A stretch of DNA of 49,073 bases from Betaproteobacteria bacterium (GCA_900299145.1 OMIN01000079.1:1-49073), one strand, 5' to 3'; shown: positions 8,875 through 16,953, numbered from the stretch's first letter. A program made the numbers and translations. The notes: generated by a model not told the origin, from the sequence alone.

Positions 8875-9702
8875 TTAAGCCGCCAGTTTTGCTGGCAGCA
8901 AAGTGAAGTAAACGCTATCTGGGGTCTGACCGTCAGGACTGGTGTGCGGTCGGCCGTTGTTGTAGAACAAGATGTATTTGGTCAATGACGCCTTGGCCTG
9001 GCTGACCGAATCGTAGGCATGCGAGTAAACTTCGTCGCATTTGATCGTTCTCCACAGCCTCTCGACCAACGCGTTGTCGCGCCAGCATCGCTTGTCATCC
9101 ATGCTGATCTGGATTTGATGCGCGGTCAGGACATCCATGAATGCCGAGCAAGTGAACTGGCTGCCTTGATCCATATTCGTGATCTCGGGCGTGTCGTCGC
9201 GGCTGATGGCTTCTTCCAACGCATCCACGCTAGCATCCGCTGCCATGGTGTTGGACAGACGCCATGCCAGCACCTCGCGGGTGGCCCAGTCCAGTATCGC
9301 CGTCAGATACACAAAGCCGTGTGCCATCGGGATGTAGGTCATGTCTATTGCCCACACCTGATTGGGCCGCTTGATGCTCAAGCCCCGAAACAGATACGGA
9401 TAGACCTTATGTCCAGGATGGCGCTTGCTGGTGTTGGTTTTGCGATACAACGCCGCGATGCCTATCAAATGCTTCAGCGTGGCGACGTGTTTGCGTCCGA
9501 CCGTAGCGCCGCGCAGCCTGAGCAGATCGCACAGCATGCGGGCGCCCGCGAAGGGATGTTCCAGGTGCAGCCGGTCGAGGAGACGCATCAGGGCTAAATT
9601 GGCCTCTGGCACCGGCAGCGGCTTGTGGTATATCGAAGCGCGTGAAATAGCCGGTAACAGGGCTTGTCGCCCGATGGGCATCGGATGGGCGTGGTCGATC
9701 AT
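8875..9702 (-). CDS. IS3-family transposase OrfB (DDE integrase domain)
   Basis: Catalytic part of the transposase, 275 residues. The DDE triad is recognisable as D in VWAIDMTYIP, D in ITNMDQGSQF and E in NALVERLWRTIK, the last followed by the usual arginine/lysine region. The C-terminus has the typical FYNNGRPHTSPDGQTPDSVY ending. Its ATG overlaps the OrfA stop (ATGA, 9699-9702). In IS3 elements OrfB is usually made as an OrfAB fusion by ribosomal frameshifting, or by translational coupling; I see no canonical A6G slippery site, so coupling at ATGA is plausible here. No internal stop is present. Confidence 0.93.
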   Translation of the reverse strand: MIDHAHPMPIGRQALLPAISRASIYHKPLPVPEANLALMRLLDRLHLEHPFAGARMLCDLLRLRGATVGRKHVATLKHLIGIAALYRKTNTSKRHPGHKVYPYLFRGLSIKRPNQVWAIDMTYIPMAHGFVYLTAILDWATREVLAWRLSNTMAADASVDALEEAISRDDTPEITNMDQGSQFTCSAFMDVLTAHQIQISMDDKRCWRDNALVERLWRTIKCDEVYSHAYDSVSQAKASLTKYILFYNNGRPHTSPDGQTPDSVYFTLLPAKLAA

Positions 9703-10001
9703 CGTTTTGCGCTCGCATCGCCCAGGTGACCGAGTGCGCCGGCCAAAAAATCATTGTCCAGAGCCAGTTGATTGATCTTCGCGTGCGGTGATTTGATGTC
9801 CGGGCCTGGTTCGCGTTTAACCTCGGCGCTGGCAAACACCTCCGCTGCCCTTTGCTGCAATTCCGCCTTCCATTGGGTGATCTGGCAATGGTGTACGTCG
9901 AAGCGTTCGGCTAACTGCGCCAGCGTCTGGTGGCCTTGGATCGCGGCTAAAGCCACCGTGGCTTTGAATACCGCTGAATGGTTACGGCAGGGTCGTCTCA
10001 T
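9699..10001 (-). CDS. IS3-family transposase OrfA (helix-turn-helix)
   Basis: This 100-residue protein starts MRRPCRNHSAVFKATVALAA and has the IS3 OrfA helix-turn-helix (TLAQLAERFDVHHCQITQWK, about residues 26-45), then a region suited to a coiled coil that joins OrfA to OrfB. It binds the IS ends. It lies immediately upstream of OrfB on the minus strand with a four-base overlap. The length is normal for the family. Confidence 0.92.
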   Translation of the reverse strand: MRRPCRNHSAVFKATVALAAIQGHQTLAQLAERFDVHHCQITQWKAELQQRAAEVFASAEVKREPGPDIKSPHAKINQLALDNDFLAGALGHLGDASAKR

Positions 10002-10087
10002 GCTCTCTGCTTCTTGGGCTTTTAATCGCCCATTGTTGCAGAGCTTTACTTATCCCACTGTCCCATTTTGCGGAGCCACCTCTCCTA

Positions 10088-10548
10088 GGCATGATCGAGG
10101 TATAGAAGTAGTTGCCACTTTTGAACGGTCCGCGGACGATGGTGTTGCTGCCAGCACTCAATTCGTGTTTGGCGTAGAAGTGCGACTCGGCAGTTTCCAA
10201 CTCGCTGTGCCTAATTGAGTGCGCTGCGCAAGACAGGGCGACGCTCATGCAAGCGCTGATAGTGGCTTGTGTGTTGGGTAACGACAGTCCACATAAGGTA
10301 GTAAAATCTGCGCCGATGGAAGCCATGGTAAATATATGCGTTAATTCATGCATGTATTTGATCTCACTAGTTTTTGAAGGGCAGAAATATTTGTTTTTGC
10401 AAATCATTTCAGTACGGTAGTATAAGCCTGTTGTGTGGTTGCTTCCAAAGGCTCCATTACATGATGAAAATGCTAACGGTATTTCGCATCCTCGCGAGTC
10501 GTAATGTGTGGATTTATTTGGCTGGGGCTCCCCTGGTAGTACAGGCAC
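10088..10548 (-). pseudogene. Unknown reading frame with HELTH motif, 3' end replaced by the IS
   Basis: A minus-strand open frame enters the IS right end and finishes inside it, giving a hybrid tail after IMPRR. Upstream of the junction it encodes a cysteine-containing sequence with YMHELTHIF, an HExxH zinc-peptidase-like motif. The family is unknown to me. The 5' limit is unclear: the longest frame starts at 10548 and overlaps the signal-peptide region of the plus-strand gene at 10461. The true start may therefore be internal (for example an ATG near 10407), or the piece may be a fragment truncated on both sides. The intergenic and coding composition is AT-richer than the surroundings. I read it as a gene remnant cut by the IS rather than a working enzyme. 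Confidence 0.45.
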
Positions 10549-11222
10549 AAATCAAGCCCGGCGAATACGTCTACTCAGGCGGCTACGGTGTGTTGACGGT
10601 ATCCGCAGACAAAGGCGGTACACAGAAATTCGAGCTTGAAGTCGTCGGCGCGAATTTTCACACGTGCAGCTTGGCTGGTGTGATACGCAACAACGAAGCA
10701 CGTATGGAAGACAGCGCCGACGACAAGCAGCCGTGTGTTGTCACCTTCAAGCCGGGCAAGGACGGCATCGCCGTCGATTCAAGGCACGAGCGGGCTTGTT
10801 CGTTTTTCTGTGGCGTGCGCGCAAGATTCGAAGGCACATACGCCATGCCGCCGGCGGGTTGTGCGCCGAGCCTTGTGCGCCAGACGCGCAATCGCTTCAA
10901 GGCCGCTTACGATAAAAAGCAGTACGCCGAGGCGCGCGGTGTGCTCGCGCCCGTCGTCGATAAATGTCTGGGTACGTTGAATCATTACGGTGAAGGCTGG
11001 GTGCGCAACGACATGGCGATCACTTACTACCGCACCGGTGAATTGGCGGCATGCCGTGAAGTGTTAAAGCCGTGGCAGGAACTCGCGGGCACGCCGGACA
11101 GCGAAATCAAGGACGGTTATCCGCCCTCCGACGCCGAAGAAATGCTGCGCCTCGCACAGGCCACGCGCGCCAACCTGAAAGTCTGCGGCGCGCCAGTCAT
11201 GATCCGCAAGCCGAAGCCCTGA
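10461..11222 (+). CDS. Uncharacterised secreted protein
   Basis: The family is not recognised. The product of about 253 residues starts MMKMLTVFRILASRNVWIYL and has a probable Sec signal peptide ending near VVQAQ (residue 30). The mature part contains eight or more cysteines (for instance ACSFFCGVR and PAGCAP), which suggests disulfides in the periplasm, and a C-terminal helical half with an AAYDKKQYAEARGVL segment that looks TPR-like. AAAGG lies upstream of the ATG at 10461; the frame is open back to 10374, but the extra residues lack signal-peptide character. It converges on the small VTAFPD-repeat protein at 11229, six bases beyond its stop. Role unknown. Confidence 0.7.
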   Translation: MMKMLTVFRILASRNVWIYLAGAPLVVQAQIKPGEYVYSGGYGVLTVSADKGGTQKFELEVVGANFHTCSLAGVIRNNEARMEDSADDKQPCVVTFKPGKDGIAVDSRHERACSFFCGVRARFEGTYAMPPAGCAPSLVRQTRNRFKAAYDKKQYAEARGVLAPVVDKCLGTLNHYGEGWVRNDMAITYYRTGELAACREVLKPWQELAGTPDSEIKDGYPPSDAEEMLRLAQATRANLKVCGAPVMIRKPKP

Positions 11223-11228
11223 CTGCGT

Positions 11229-11609
11229 TCAAGGCACGCCGGGAAACGCCGTCACATACTGCACTTTCACGTCCGGAAACGTCGTGACAATCTGCACTTT
11301 GGTGTCGGGAAACGCCGTGACGATTTGCCATTGCCCGCACTTGTCCGGGAACGCTTTGACTTTCTCGACTTTCAGATCCGGGAAGGCGGTCACTTCCTGC
11401 ACCTTGATGTCGGGAAACGCCGTGACAATCTGAATCTTGCCGTAAAGCTTTTTGCCCTTGTAGGTGCAGGCTTTGCGGTCTAGCGGCGGATTGATGCCGG
11501 CGGCCTTTGCGGCCGGGGCCATCGTCGCGAGCAGCGCCATGGTGGATGCGAGCACCACTGCCATGGACAACATCCGCAGTAACAGACCTTCAAGCAGGGC
11601 TAATTTCAC
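11229..11609 (-). CDS. Small exported VTAFPD-repeat protein, 7(1) septoil-knot-like
   Basis: A 126-residue protein with a signal peptide (hydrophobic residues 14-30, probable cleavage after APAAKA near 36) and a short mature domain. The mature part carries six degenerate repeats of about 11 residues centred on VTAFPD at roughly residues 61, 72, 83, 96, 107 and 118, plus cysteines at 48 and 91 that could form a disulfide. This periodic hydrophobic-FPD-hydrophobic pattern resembles proteins grouped as 7(1) septoil-knot domain; I make this link from memory and cannot verify it. I chose the GTG at 11609 because GAAGGAAT sits 8-9 bases upstream; the ATG at 11573 has no such signal. Function unknown. 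Confidence 0.75.
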   Translation of the reverse strand: MKLALLEGLLLRMLSMAVVLASTMALLATMAPAAKAAGINPPLDRKACTYKGKKLYGKIQIVTAFPDIKVQEVTAFPDLKVEKVKAFPDKCGQWQIVTAFPDTKVQIVTTFPDVKVQYVTAFPGVP

Positions 11610-11768
11610 GGTTGAAATTCCTTCAAGTGGCAGGCTGGCGAATTGGGCACAATATGAACCAATTCCGGTAAAAGTGCCCCGTAACCATGAGAGATCGTAT
11701 ACCACTTTGCGGAACAAGTACAAAAGGGATGCGGCGGCGCGGCATCTGCGGTATCCTCGTGGCATCCC

Positions 11769-13016
11769 ATGAAGAATTTATTTTACGGCTGGCGCGTGGT
11801 CGGCGCGGGCGGAGCTTTGCAATTTCTGCAAAGCGTGTTGCTCAATTCGGCGTTTGGCGTTTATGTGGCGGTACTGGTGGAGGAGCGCGGCTGGAGCAAG
11901 ACCGCGCTGTCGGGCGCTGCGGCGCTGAAATCCACCGAGGTGGCGTTGCTCGGCCCGATACTCGGCTGGATGGTCGACCGCTTCGGTGCAAAGGGGCCGG
12001 TGCGCATCGGCGTGATCCTGTTCGGCATCGGCTTCATGCTGTTAAGCCGCATCGACTCGCTGCTGGAATTTTACGCCGCGTTCGTGGTCATCGCCCTCGG
12101 CTCCAGCATGTTCAGCAACCTGCTGGTGAGCGTGGCGATTATTCAGTGGTTTGAAAAGCATCGCACGCGCGCGCTTTCGGCGCTGCAGTTCGGCGGCGCG
12201 ATTGGCGGCCTGTTCGTGTTTCTGGTGGCGTGGTCGATACAGACGTTCGGCTGGCGCCCCACCGCCATGGGTTCGGGCATACTGGCGATTCTGGTGGGCT
12301 TTCCGCTCGCATCGGTTATCCGCAGCCGGCCCGCGGACATGGGCCTGACGGTGGACGGCCTGCCGCCCGCGGAAAAAATCGAAGGCAAGGCCGAGGCGCC
12401 CGCCGGACCCGCCTTCACCGCGCGGCAGGCGTTGCGCACCAGCGCGTTCTGGTTGCTGTCGCTGGGGCATGGGTTCTCGCTGCTGGTAGTCATGGCGATT
12501 AACGTGCACGCCGTCACGCACATGAAAGAAGGGCTCGGTTACACGCTGGCGCAGGCATCGTTGTTTTTCATCCTGGTGACGCTGGGGCAGTTTTTCGGCG
12601 TGATGCTGGGTTGGCTGGTCGGCGAAAAATTCGCCAAGCGCAATGTCGCGGCCACCTGCATGCTGATGCACGCGGTAGGCATGCTGCTGCTGACCTTTGC
12701 GCCGGGGCCCTTCATACTGGCCTTTGGCCTCTTATTGCACGGCGTGGGCTGGGGCTTACGCGGGCCGTTCATGCAGGCGATACGCGCGGATTACTTTGGC
12801 CGCCGCTCCATCGGCGTGATTCTGGGCCTGTCGACCATGATCACGGTCATTGGCCACATCTTCGGGCCGTTGATGGCAGGCGCATTTGCCGACTGGCAGG
12901 GCAACTACATCGCGGGTTTTTCCGTACTGGCGGCGCTGGCGGCAGTCGGCTCGCTGTTTTTCTATATGGCGAAGCCGCCGCCGGTGCCGCAGGCTGCTAT
13001 GGCGCAAAATCGTTGA
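11769..13016 (+). CDS. MFS transporter, monocarboxylate/oxalate-formate antiporter-like
   Basis: Inner-membrane secondary carrier of the major facilitator superfamily, 415 residues with about 12 hydrophobic segments. The opening MKNLFYGWRVVGAGGALQFL and the motif VLVEERGWSKTALSGA (about residues 35-50) are typical of the monocarboxylate porter and oxalate:formate antiporter branch. The inter-domain loop falls near residues 190-215 (Pro/Glu/Lys-rich). It is probably an organic-acid carrier; direction and substrate cannot be read. It is divergent from the VTAFPD-repeat gene, with about 160 bp between the starts, and convergent with the Bug gene ending at 13041. An AT-rich repeat copy fills the gap after its stop. 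Confidence 0.9.
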   Translation: MKNLFYGWRVVGAGGALQFLQSVLLNSAFGVYVAVLVEERGWSKTALSGAAALKSTEVALLGPILGWMVDRFGAKGPVRIGVILFGIGFMLLSRIDSLLEFYAAFVVIALGSSMFSNLLVSVAIIQWFEKHRTRALSALQFGGAIGGLFVFLVAWSIQTFGWRPTAMGSGILAILVGFPLASVIRSRPADMGLTVDGLPPAEKIEGKAEAPAGPAFTARQALRTSAFWLLSLGHGFSLLVVMAINVHAVTHMKEGLGYTLAQASLFFILVTLGQFFGVMLGWLVGEKFAKRNVAATCMLMHAVGMLLLTFAPGPFILAFGLLLHGVGWGLRGPFMQAIRADYFGRRSIGVILGLSTMITVIGHIFGPLMAGAFADWQGNYIAGFSVLAALAAVGSLFFYMAKPPPVPQAAMAQNR

Positions 13017-13019
13017 TCA

Positions 13020-13037
13020 TAAATGTTTGTTTTTATT
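13020..13037 (-). repeat. Dispersed AT-rich repeat, copy 3 (two mismatches)
   Basis: Plus strand TAAATGTTTGTTTTTATT. It lies in the 24-bp gap between the convergent MFS and Bug stops and forms a same-orientation pair with copy 4 around the Bug gene. Confidence 0.75.
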
Positions 13038-13040
13038 GAT

Positions 13041-14027
13041 TTATTTTAGTTGAACGCCAATAGTCTTGATCAGCTTGGACCAGCGCGTGATTTCAAAATC
13101 CAGATACTTGGCCAGTGCTTCCGGCGGGCCGCCGAGCGGGGCGACACCGAGCGTCTGAAAGCGTTCGCGCACGTCCGCTGTTTGCAGCAGGCGATTGATT
13201 TCGGTGTTGAGCTTCGTGACGATGGGGCGCGGCGTGCGGGCCGGCGCGAACACGTTGTACCAGGCGATCACCTCGAAGCCGGGCACGCCTGATTCAGCGA
13301 TGGTGGGGATGTCCGGCGCGATGTCCGCGCGCTTGGCGCTGCTCACCGCCAGAGCGCGCAATTTGCCACTGCGTGCGTGCGGCAGCACGCCGGTGATCAC
13401 ATTGAACACCCCTTGAGCTTCGCTACCCATCACTGCGGTCACCGCCGGATTACCGCCCTTATAGGGCACGTGCAGTAACTGAATGCCGCTCATGTGCGCG
13501 AACATTTCCATGGTGAGATGTGCCGATGTGCCCGCGCCCGACGACGAAAACGCGAGTTTCCCCGGCTGCGCTTTCGCGAGATTGATCAGATCACGCGTGG
13601 TTTTCGCCTGCAAACCGGGGTGCACGCCCAGCAGATAGGGCATTTGCGCCAGCAGGATCACTGGCGCAAGGTCGGTCACCGGGTTGAACGGCAGTTTGTA
13701 GAGCGAGACGTTGATGGCAATGCCGCCGGATGTCGTGAGAATCGTGTAACCGTCCGCCGGCGCACGCACTGCAATGTCGATGCCGATGGTCGACCCGCCG
13801 CCGGGGCGGTTGTCGATGATCACCGGCTGGCCCCACGCTTCATGAAATTTTTGCGACAGCACGCGGCCCACAAGATCATTCGAGCCGCCCGGCGTGAAGG
13901 GGACGATGATGCGGATGGGTTTGGTGGGGTAGTTGTCGGGGATTGCTGCGGCAAGTGTTGTGCCGCTGGCAAGGCACGTCAAAACGGCGCACGGCAGAAG
14001 AGCGGCACGCATGCAATGTACTTTCAT
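13041..14027 (-). CDS. Bug/TctC-family substrate-binding protein
   Basis: A 328-residue periplasmic solute-binding protein. The signal peptide ends near GTTLAAAIP (about residue 28). The ligand-site segments are IIVPFTPGGSNDLVGRVL, IIDNRPGGGSTIG and PADGYTILTT, followed by HVPYKGGNPAVTAVMGSEAQ and PDIPTIAESGVPGFE. The ATG at 14027 uses the terminal A of AT-rich repeat copy 4, and I see no ordinary Shine-Dalgarno in that AT-rich leader. A second copy sits 3 bp beyond the stop, so the gene is bracketed by two same-orientation copies about 1 kb apart. It is transcribed downstream of the PRISE reductase gene and the hydrolase on the same strand and may share their regulation. Confidence 0.93.
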   Translation of the reverse strand: MKVHCMRAALLPCAVLTCLASGTTLAAAIPDNYPTKPIRIIVPFTPGGSNDLVGRVLSQKFHEAWGQPVIIDNRPGGGSTIGIDIAVRAPADGYTILTTSGGIAINVSLYKLPFNPVTDLAPVILLAQMPYLLGVHPGLQAKTTRDLINLAKAQPGKLAFSSSGAGTSAHLTMEMFAHMSGIQLLHVPYKGGNPAVTAVMGSEAQGVFNVITGVLPHARSGKLRALAVSSAKRADIAPDIPTIAESGVPGFEVIAWYNVFAPARTPRPIVTKLNTEINRLLQTADVRERFQTLGVAPLGGPPEALAKYLDFEITRWSKLIKTIGVQLK

Positions 14028-14044
14028 AAGTATTTGTTTTTATT
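14027..14044 (-). repeat. Dispersed AT-rich repeat, copy 4 (perfect 18-mer, merges with a start codon)
   Basis: Minus strand reads AATAAAAACAAATACTTA followed directly by TG, so the last A of the repeat is the A of the Bug ATG. It fills the 26-bp gap between that Bug start and the PRISE reductase stop at 14054. Confidence 0.82.
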
Positions 14045-14053
14045 GAATATTAT

Positions 14054-15121
14054 TTAAGACGCCGGCGGCAGTATGCGTTCCGCGCGCATTTCATCCCACA
14101 TGCGAAAGAGCATGTCTTCGGTGTCGACCTGTTCGTGAAAGCCGTAGCGCCGCAGTTTGGTGAGGCTGGACACCACGTCAAAGCCCGCCGCGAAAACGAA
14201 ATCGCCGTACGGCCATTGCACAATGTCGGCGTAGCTGATGTCGCGCAGACCGTACTTTTTCACCATCTGCTCCCACACCGGCGCTTTGTCGGCCATGGTA
14301 CGCACGAGGCTGATGTGGCGGCGCATGCCCACTTCCATGTGAAAGTGTTTGGCGATTTTCGGCCAGGTGTCTTCCCACCGGATGAGGTCGCCATTGGTGA
14401 TGTTGAATGCCTGATTCGCGCACTGCGGCGCGGTGGACATCCACACCACCGCGCGGGCGAGCATGCTGGAATCCGTGCATTGATACAGCGCATGAAAATT
14501 ATCCACCGTGCCCGGATGGCATAACGGCAGGCCGAGTTCCTTGCTGATGGCGGCGTAAATGCCGATCACCATGGTGAGATTGCTGTGATTGCCGATGGCG
14601 AACCCGCAAATTGCGTGGGGCCGCGACGAAGAATACGTCCAGCGTTTGCCTTTTTGCCGGTCTTCGATGTAATCCCACTGGTTGTAGTAAAAATTCGGTG
14701 GCATGTGGCGCGGGTGGTCTTCACGCGCCGGTGTTTTGAAGCCGCCCAGATGCGAGCCGTACCACTTGGTGCCCTGCATGACATGAATGTGCTTCAAGCC
14801 GGCGGCGACGGGCTCGATGTTTTCCACCAAGTTGCGCAGCATCGCAAGATTGTTGTTGATGATGGCGGGCGAAAGCGGGTCGGGATTGGTAGCCACCGCC
14901 ACGTAAAAAATATGCGTGACATCGGAAAGGTGCGCGAGCTTCGCCTGGCATTGCGCCGCGTCGAGTAGATCAATGGCGATATGCTCGTAAGCGCCTTCGA
15001 CGTCAGGCTTGCGGCGCGACAGCGTGACGACTTCCCAGTCACCGGTGGCGAGCAAGTGCCGCAGCAGGTTACGGCCTACGACACCGGTGGCGCCTGCGAT
15101 CAACGCTTTTAGTTTGGGCAT
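14054..15121 (-). CDS. NAD(P)-dependent reductase, PRISE-type SDR (progesterone 5-beta-reductase/iridoid synthase-like)
   Basis: An atypical extended SDR of 355 residues that likely reduces an enone or related carbonyl compound with NADPH. The dinucleotide motif GATGVVGRNLL starts near residue 9. PRISE signatures follow: MQGTKWYGSHLGGFKTPARE near the middle, NFYYNQWDYI with the catalytic tyrosine region, and SSRPHAICGFAIGNHSNL. A longer frame from 15247 exists, but MPKLKALIAGATGVVG at 15121 is the natural start and leaves a 2-bp gap from the upstream hydrolase stop at 15124. The tight hydrolase-reductase arrangement points to one small catabolic operon continuing into the Bug gene. Substrate unknown. 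Confidence 0.88.
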   Translation of the reverse strand: MPKLKALIAGATGVVGRNLLRHLLATGDWEVVTLSRRKPDVEGAYEHIAIDLLDAAQCQAKLAHLSDVTHIFYVAVATNPDPLSPAIINNNLAMLRNLVENIEPVAAGLKHIHVMQGTKWYGSHLGGFKTPAREDHPRHMPPNFYYNQWDYIEDRQKGKRWTYSSSRPHAICGFAIGNHSNLTMVIGIYAAISKELGLPLCHPGTVDNFHALYQCTDSSMLARAVVWMSTAPQCANQAFNITNGDLIRWEDTWPKIAKHFHMEVGMRRHISLVRTMADKAPVWEQMVKKYGLRDISYADIVQWPYGDFVFAAGFDVVSSLTKLRRYGFHEQVDTEDMLFRMWDEMRAERILPPAS

Positions 15122-15123
15122 GG

Positions 15124-15930
15124 TTATGTTTTTTCCATCAAGAATTTCAGCGCTGCCCGCGCACAAACATCGGGATAAGCCCCCGCCGGATGCCACGCAT
15201 CGCCATCGATCACCAGCAACCGTGCGCTGGACATTTTTTCCTGCCACGCTTTAACACCTTCGATGGGACGCAGGCCGCTGCCAGTGGTGGCCATGACTAG
15301 CGTGGGGCATTTTACCTTGGGTAAATCAGGGCGGATGTCGACACCGGGCACCCACGGCAGGTAGCTTTGTAGCGTCGACAGCGGCGTGCGGCCCTGAATC
15401 TGTTCCGCCCAATAGTTCACTTGTGCCGGCGTGGCATTGTTACCCAGCCGCCCGGCCATGGTGCCGCGCGCCCACGCCAGTACGCCTGCGCGTTCGATTT
15501 GCCGCAGCCAGCGCGTGGTATCAGGCGTGCCGGTAATCATCGGGGCCACGGCCACCAGCGATTTCACGCGCACGGGTTGGCGCGCGGCGAACGTCATGGC
15601 AATGGAGCCGCCGCTTTGTGCGCCGATAAAATGCGCGGAATCGCAACCGGCGAAAGCGAGCAGCGCTTCGATGTCCGCGTGCAGACGTTCGAGCGACCAA
15701 CGCGCGTTTGCGGCGATGGGCGTGGACTTGCCGAAGCCGCGCACGTCAAACCGCAGCACGCGAAAATGCCGTGCGAGATGCGGCACCCAGCCGCGCCAGG
15801 CGTCAAGGCTTTGTCCCATGCCGTGCACCATGACCACGGTTTCGGGTACGCGCCATGGGTCGGTGAAGTCGTCGATGACTACGTGCAACTCAATGCCGGG
15901 TTCGACTGCGAGTCTGTGCGTAGTGCTCAT
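15124..15930 (-). CDS. Alpha/beta hydrolase
   Basis: A 268-residue cytoplasmic hydrolase of the alpha/beta fold, probably splitting an ester, lactone or C-C bond of a catabolic intermediate. The oxyanion-hole region is VVMVHGMGQSLDAWRGW (about residues 33-49), then FDVRGFGKS. The nucleophile elbow is AQSGG within HFIGAQSGGSIAM (Ser near 108). The catalytic His is probably the one in DAWHPAGAYPD near the C-terminus. The start MSTTHRLAVEP at 15930 is the only sensible ATG. It precedes the PRISE reductase by 2 bp and follows the Bug gene at 15943-16953 by 12 bp, all on the minus strand, which supports co-transcription. Confidence 0.88.
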   Translation of the reverse strand: MSTTHRLAVEPGIELHVVIDDFTDPWRVPETVVMVHGMGQSLDAWRGWVPHLARHFRVLRFDVRGFGKSTPIAANARWSLERLHADIEALLAFAGCDSAHFIGAQSGGSIAMTFAARQPVRVKSLVAVAPMITGTPDTTRWLRQIERAGVLAWARGTMAGRLGNNATPAQVNYWAEQIQGRTPLSTLQSYLPWVPGVDIRPDLPKVKCPTLVMATTGSGLRPIEGVKAWQEKMSSARLLVIDGDAWHPAGAYPDVCARAALKFLMEKT

Positions 15931-15942
15931 GCGGGTATTAGA

Positions 15943-16953
15943 TCATTCCGGCTTGATGCCCGACTGGCGCACGACTTTGGCCCACTTTGCCTGGTCGTCA
16001 CGAATCAACGTGGCGAAGGCTTCCGGCATTTCGGCATGCGTGACCACGCCATCGTCCGCCAGCCTTGCGGCGGAGGTGGGCAATTTCATGATTTTGCCGG
16101 CTTCAATGTTAAGCCGCGCGATGATTTCGCGTGGCGTGGCTGCCGGGGCGAGCAGGCCGTACCAGCCGGTAACCTCATAGCCGTTGAGACCCGCTTCCGA
16201 TACGGTCGGCACCCGCGGCAGGATGGCCGCGCGCTGTGTGCCGGTCACACCGAGCGCGCGCATTTTGCCGCTTTTGACATGCGGCGCGGCGTTCAGCATG
16301 TTGTTGAAAATCACCGGCACTTGTCCTGCCAGCGTGTCGATGGTGGCGGGGGTGCCGCCCTTGTAGGGAATGTGCTTCATCTTCACGCCAGCCATCAGCT
16401 GAAACAGCTCGCCCGCCAGATGCGGCAGACTGGCCGTGCCCGACGACGCGAAGTTTACCTGACCGGGGGCTGCTTTCGCCACGCCGATCAATTCCTTCAC
16501 CGTACGTGCAGGGAAACTCGGATGCACCACCAGCAGATAAGGCGAACGCGCGGTCAGCGCCACCGGTGCGAAATCACGTTGAGGGTCGTACGGCACTTTC
16601 GCGAAAACGCTGGGGTTGATGGCGAACGTGGCGGCGGTCATCAGCAGCGTTTGACCGTCGGGCGCCGCTTTGGCGACATACTCGATGCCGATCATGCCGC
16701 TGGCGCCCGGACGATTGTCGACGATGAATTGATGGCTGAATGCATCGCTGAAGCCGGGTGTCAGCACGCGCGCGAGGATGTCGATCGGGCCCCCCGCCGG
16801 ATAGCCGACGACGATGCGCACCGGGCGCGCGGGATAACTTTGGAAACTTTGCGCGTGTGCGGACACGCTTGTCAGCACTGTGGACGACAAGGTGGGCAAC
16901 AATAAATTGACGTACTGTAAGTATTTGTTTTTATTTAATATTTTTAAAAGCAT
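15943..16953 (-). CDS. Bug/TctC-family substrate-binding protein with repeat-derived signal peptide
   Basis: A 336-residue Bug protein. Its core is normal: VRIVVGYPAGGPIDILARVL, FIVDNRPGASGMIG, PDGQTLLMTA, MKHIPYKGGTPATIDTLAGQ, PRVPTVSEAGLNGYE. The N-terminus is odd: MLLKILNKNKYLQYVNLLLP, where NKNKYL is encoded by a perfect copy of the AT-rich repeat, so the repeat supplies the charged part of the signal peptide before the hydrophobic stretch ending at SAHAQ. I chose the ATG at 16953 (CAGG upstream); the longer frame to 17010 adds basic residues without signal character. It lies upstream of the hydrolase and PRISE reductase as the likely first gene of that minus-strand operon. Confidence 0.9.
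   Translation of the reverse strand: MLLKILNKNKYLQYVNLLLPTLSSTVLTSVSAHAQSFQSYPARPVRIVVGYPAGGPIDILARVLTPGFSDAFSHQFIVDNRPGASGMIGIEYVAKAAPDGQTLLMTAATFAINPSVFAKVPYDPQRDFAPVALTARSPYLLVVHPSFPARTVKELIGVAKAAPGQVNFASSGTASLPHLAGELFQLMAGVKMKHIPYKGGTPATIDTLAGQVPVIFNNMLNAAPHVKSGKMRALGVTGTQRAAILPRVPTVSEAGLNGYEVTGWYGLLAPAATPREIIARLNIEAGKIMKLPTSAARLADDGVVTHAEMPEAFATLIRDDQAKWAKVVRQSGIKPE
16918..16935 (-). repeat. Dispersed AT-rich repeat, copy 5 (perfect 18-mer, inside coding sequence)
   Basis: Minus strand reads the exact consensus, translated as part of LNKNKYLQ in the Bug signal peptide. This is one of two copies inside a reading frame. Confidence 0.82.

Larger units (their letters stand above)
8813..10087 (-). 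mobile_element. IS3-family insertion sequence, about 1.27 kb
   Basis: Two overlapping transposase frames are bounded by imperfect terminal inverted repeats. The left end (plus strand from 8813) reads TAGGTGAGGTGGCCCTGAGC and the right end (minus strand from 10087) reads TAGGAGAGGTGGCTCCGCAA; similarity continues through AATKGGAYAG to about 30 bp. The exact tips are uncertain by several bases, and no convincing target-site duplication is separable from the repeats. The left end overlaps the stop codon of the ATPase gene, and the right end abuts the unknown reading frame at 10088-10548. Both transposase frames look intact, so the element may be active. Confidence 0.85.

Noticed and set aside
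10384-10401. Another copy of the AT-rich repeat inside the HELTH frame
   Set aside because: Only the ATTTGTTTTT core is shared and about five positions differ, so it may be chance in an AT-rich stretch.
10088-10548. A working zinc peptidase based on HELTH
   Set aside because: The motif alone is weak, the 3' end is IS-derived and the start overlaps another gene.
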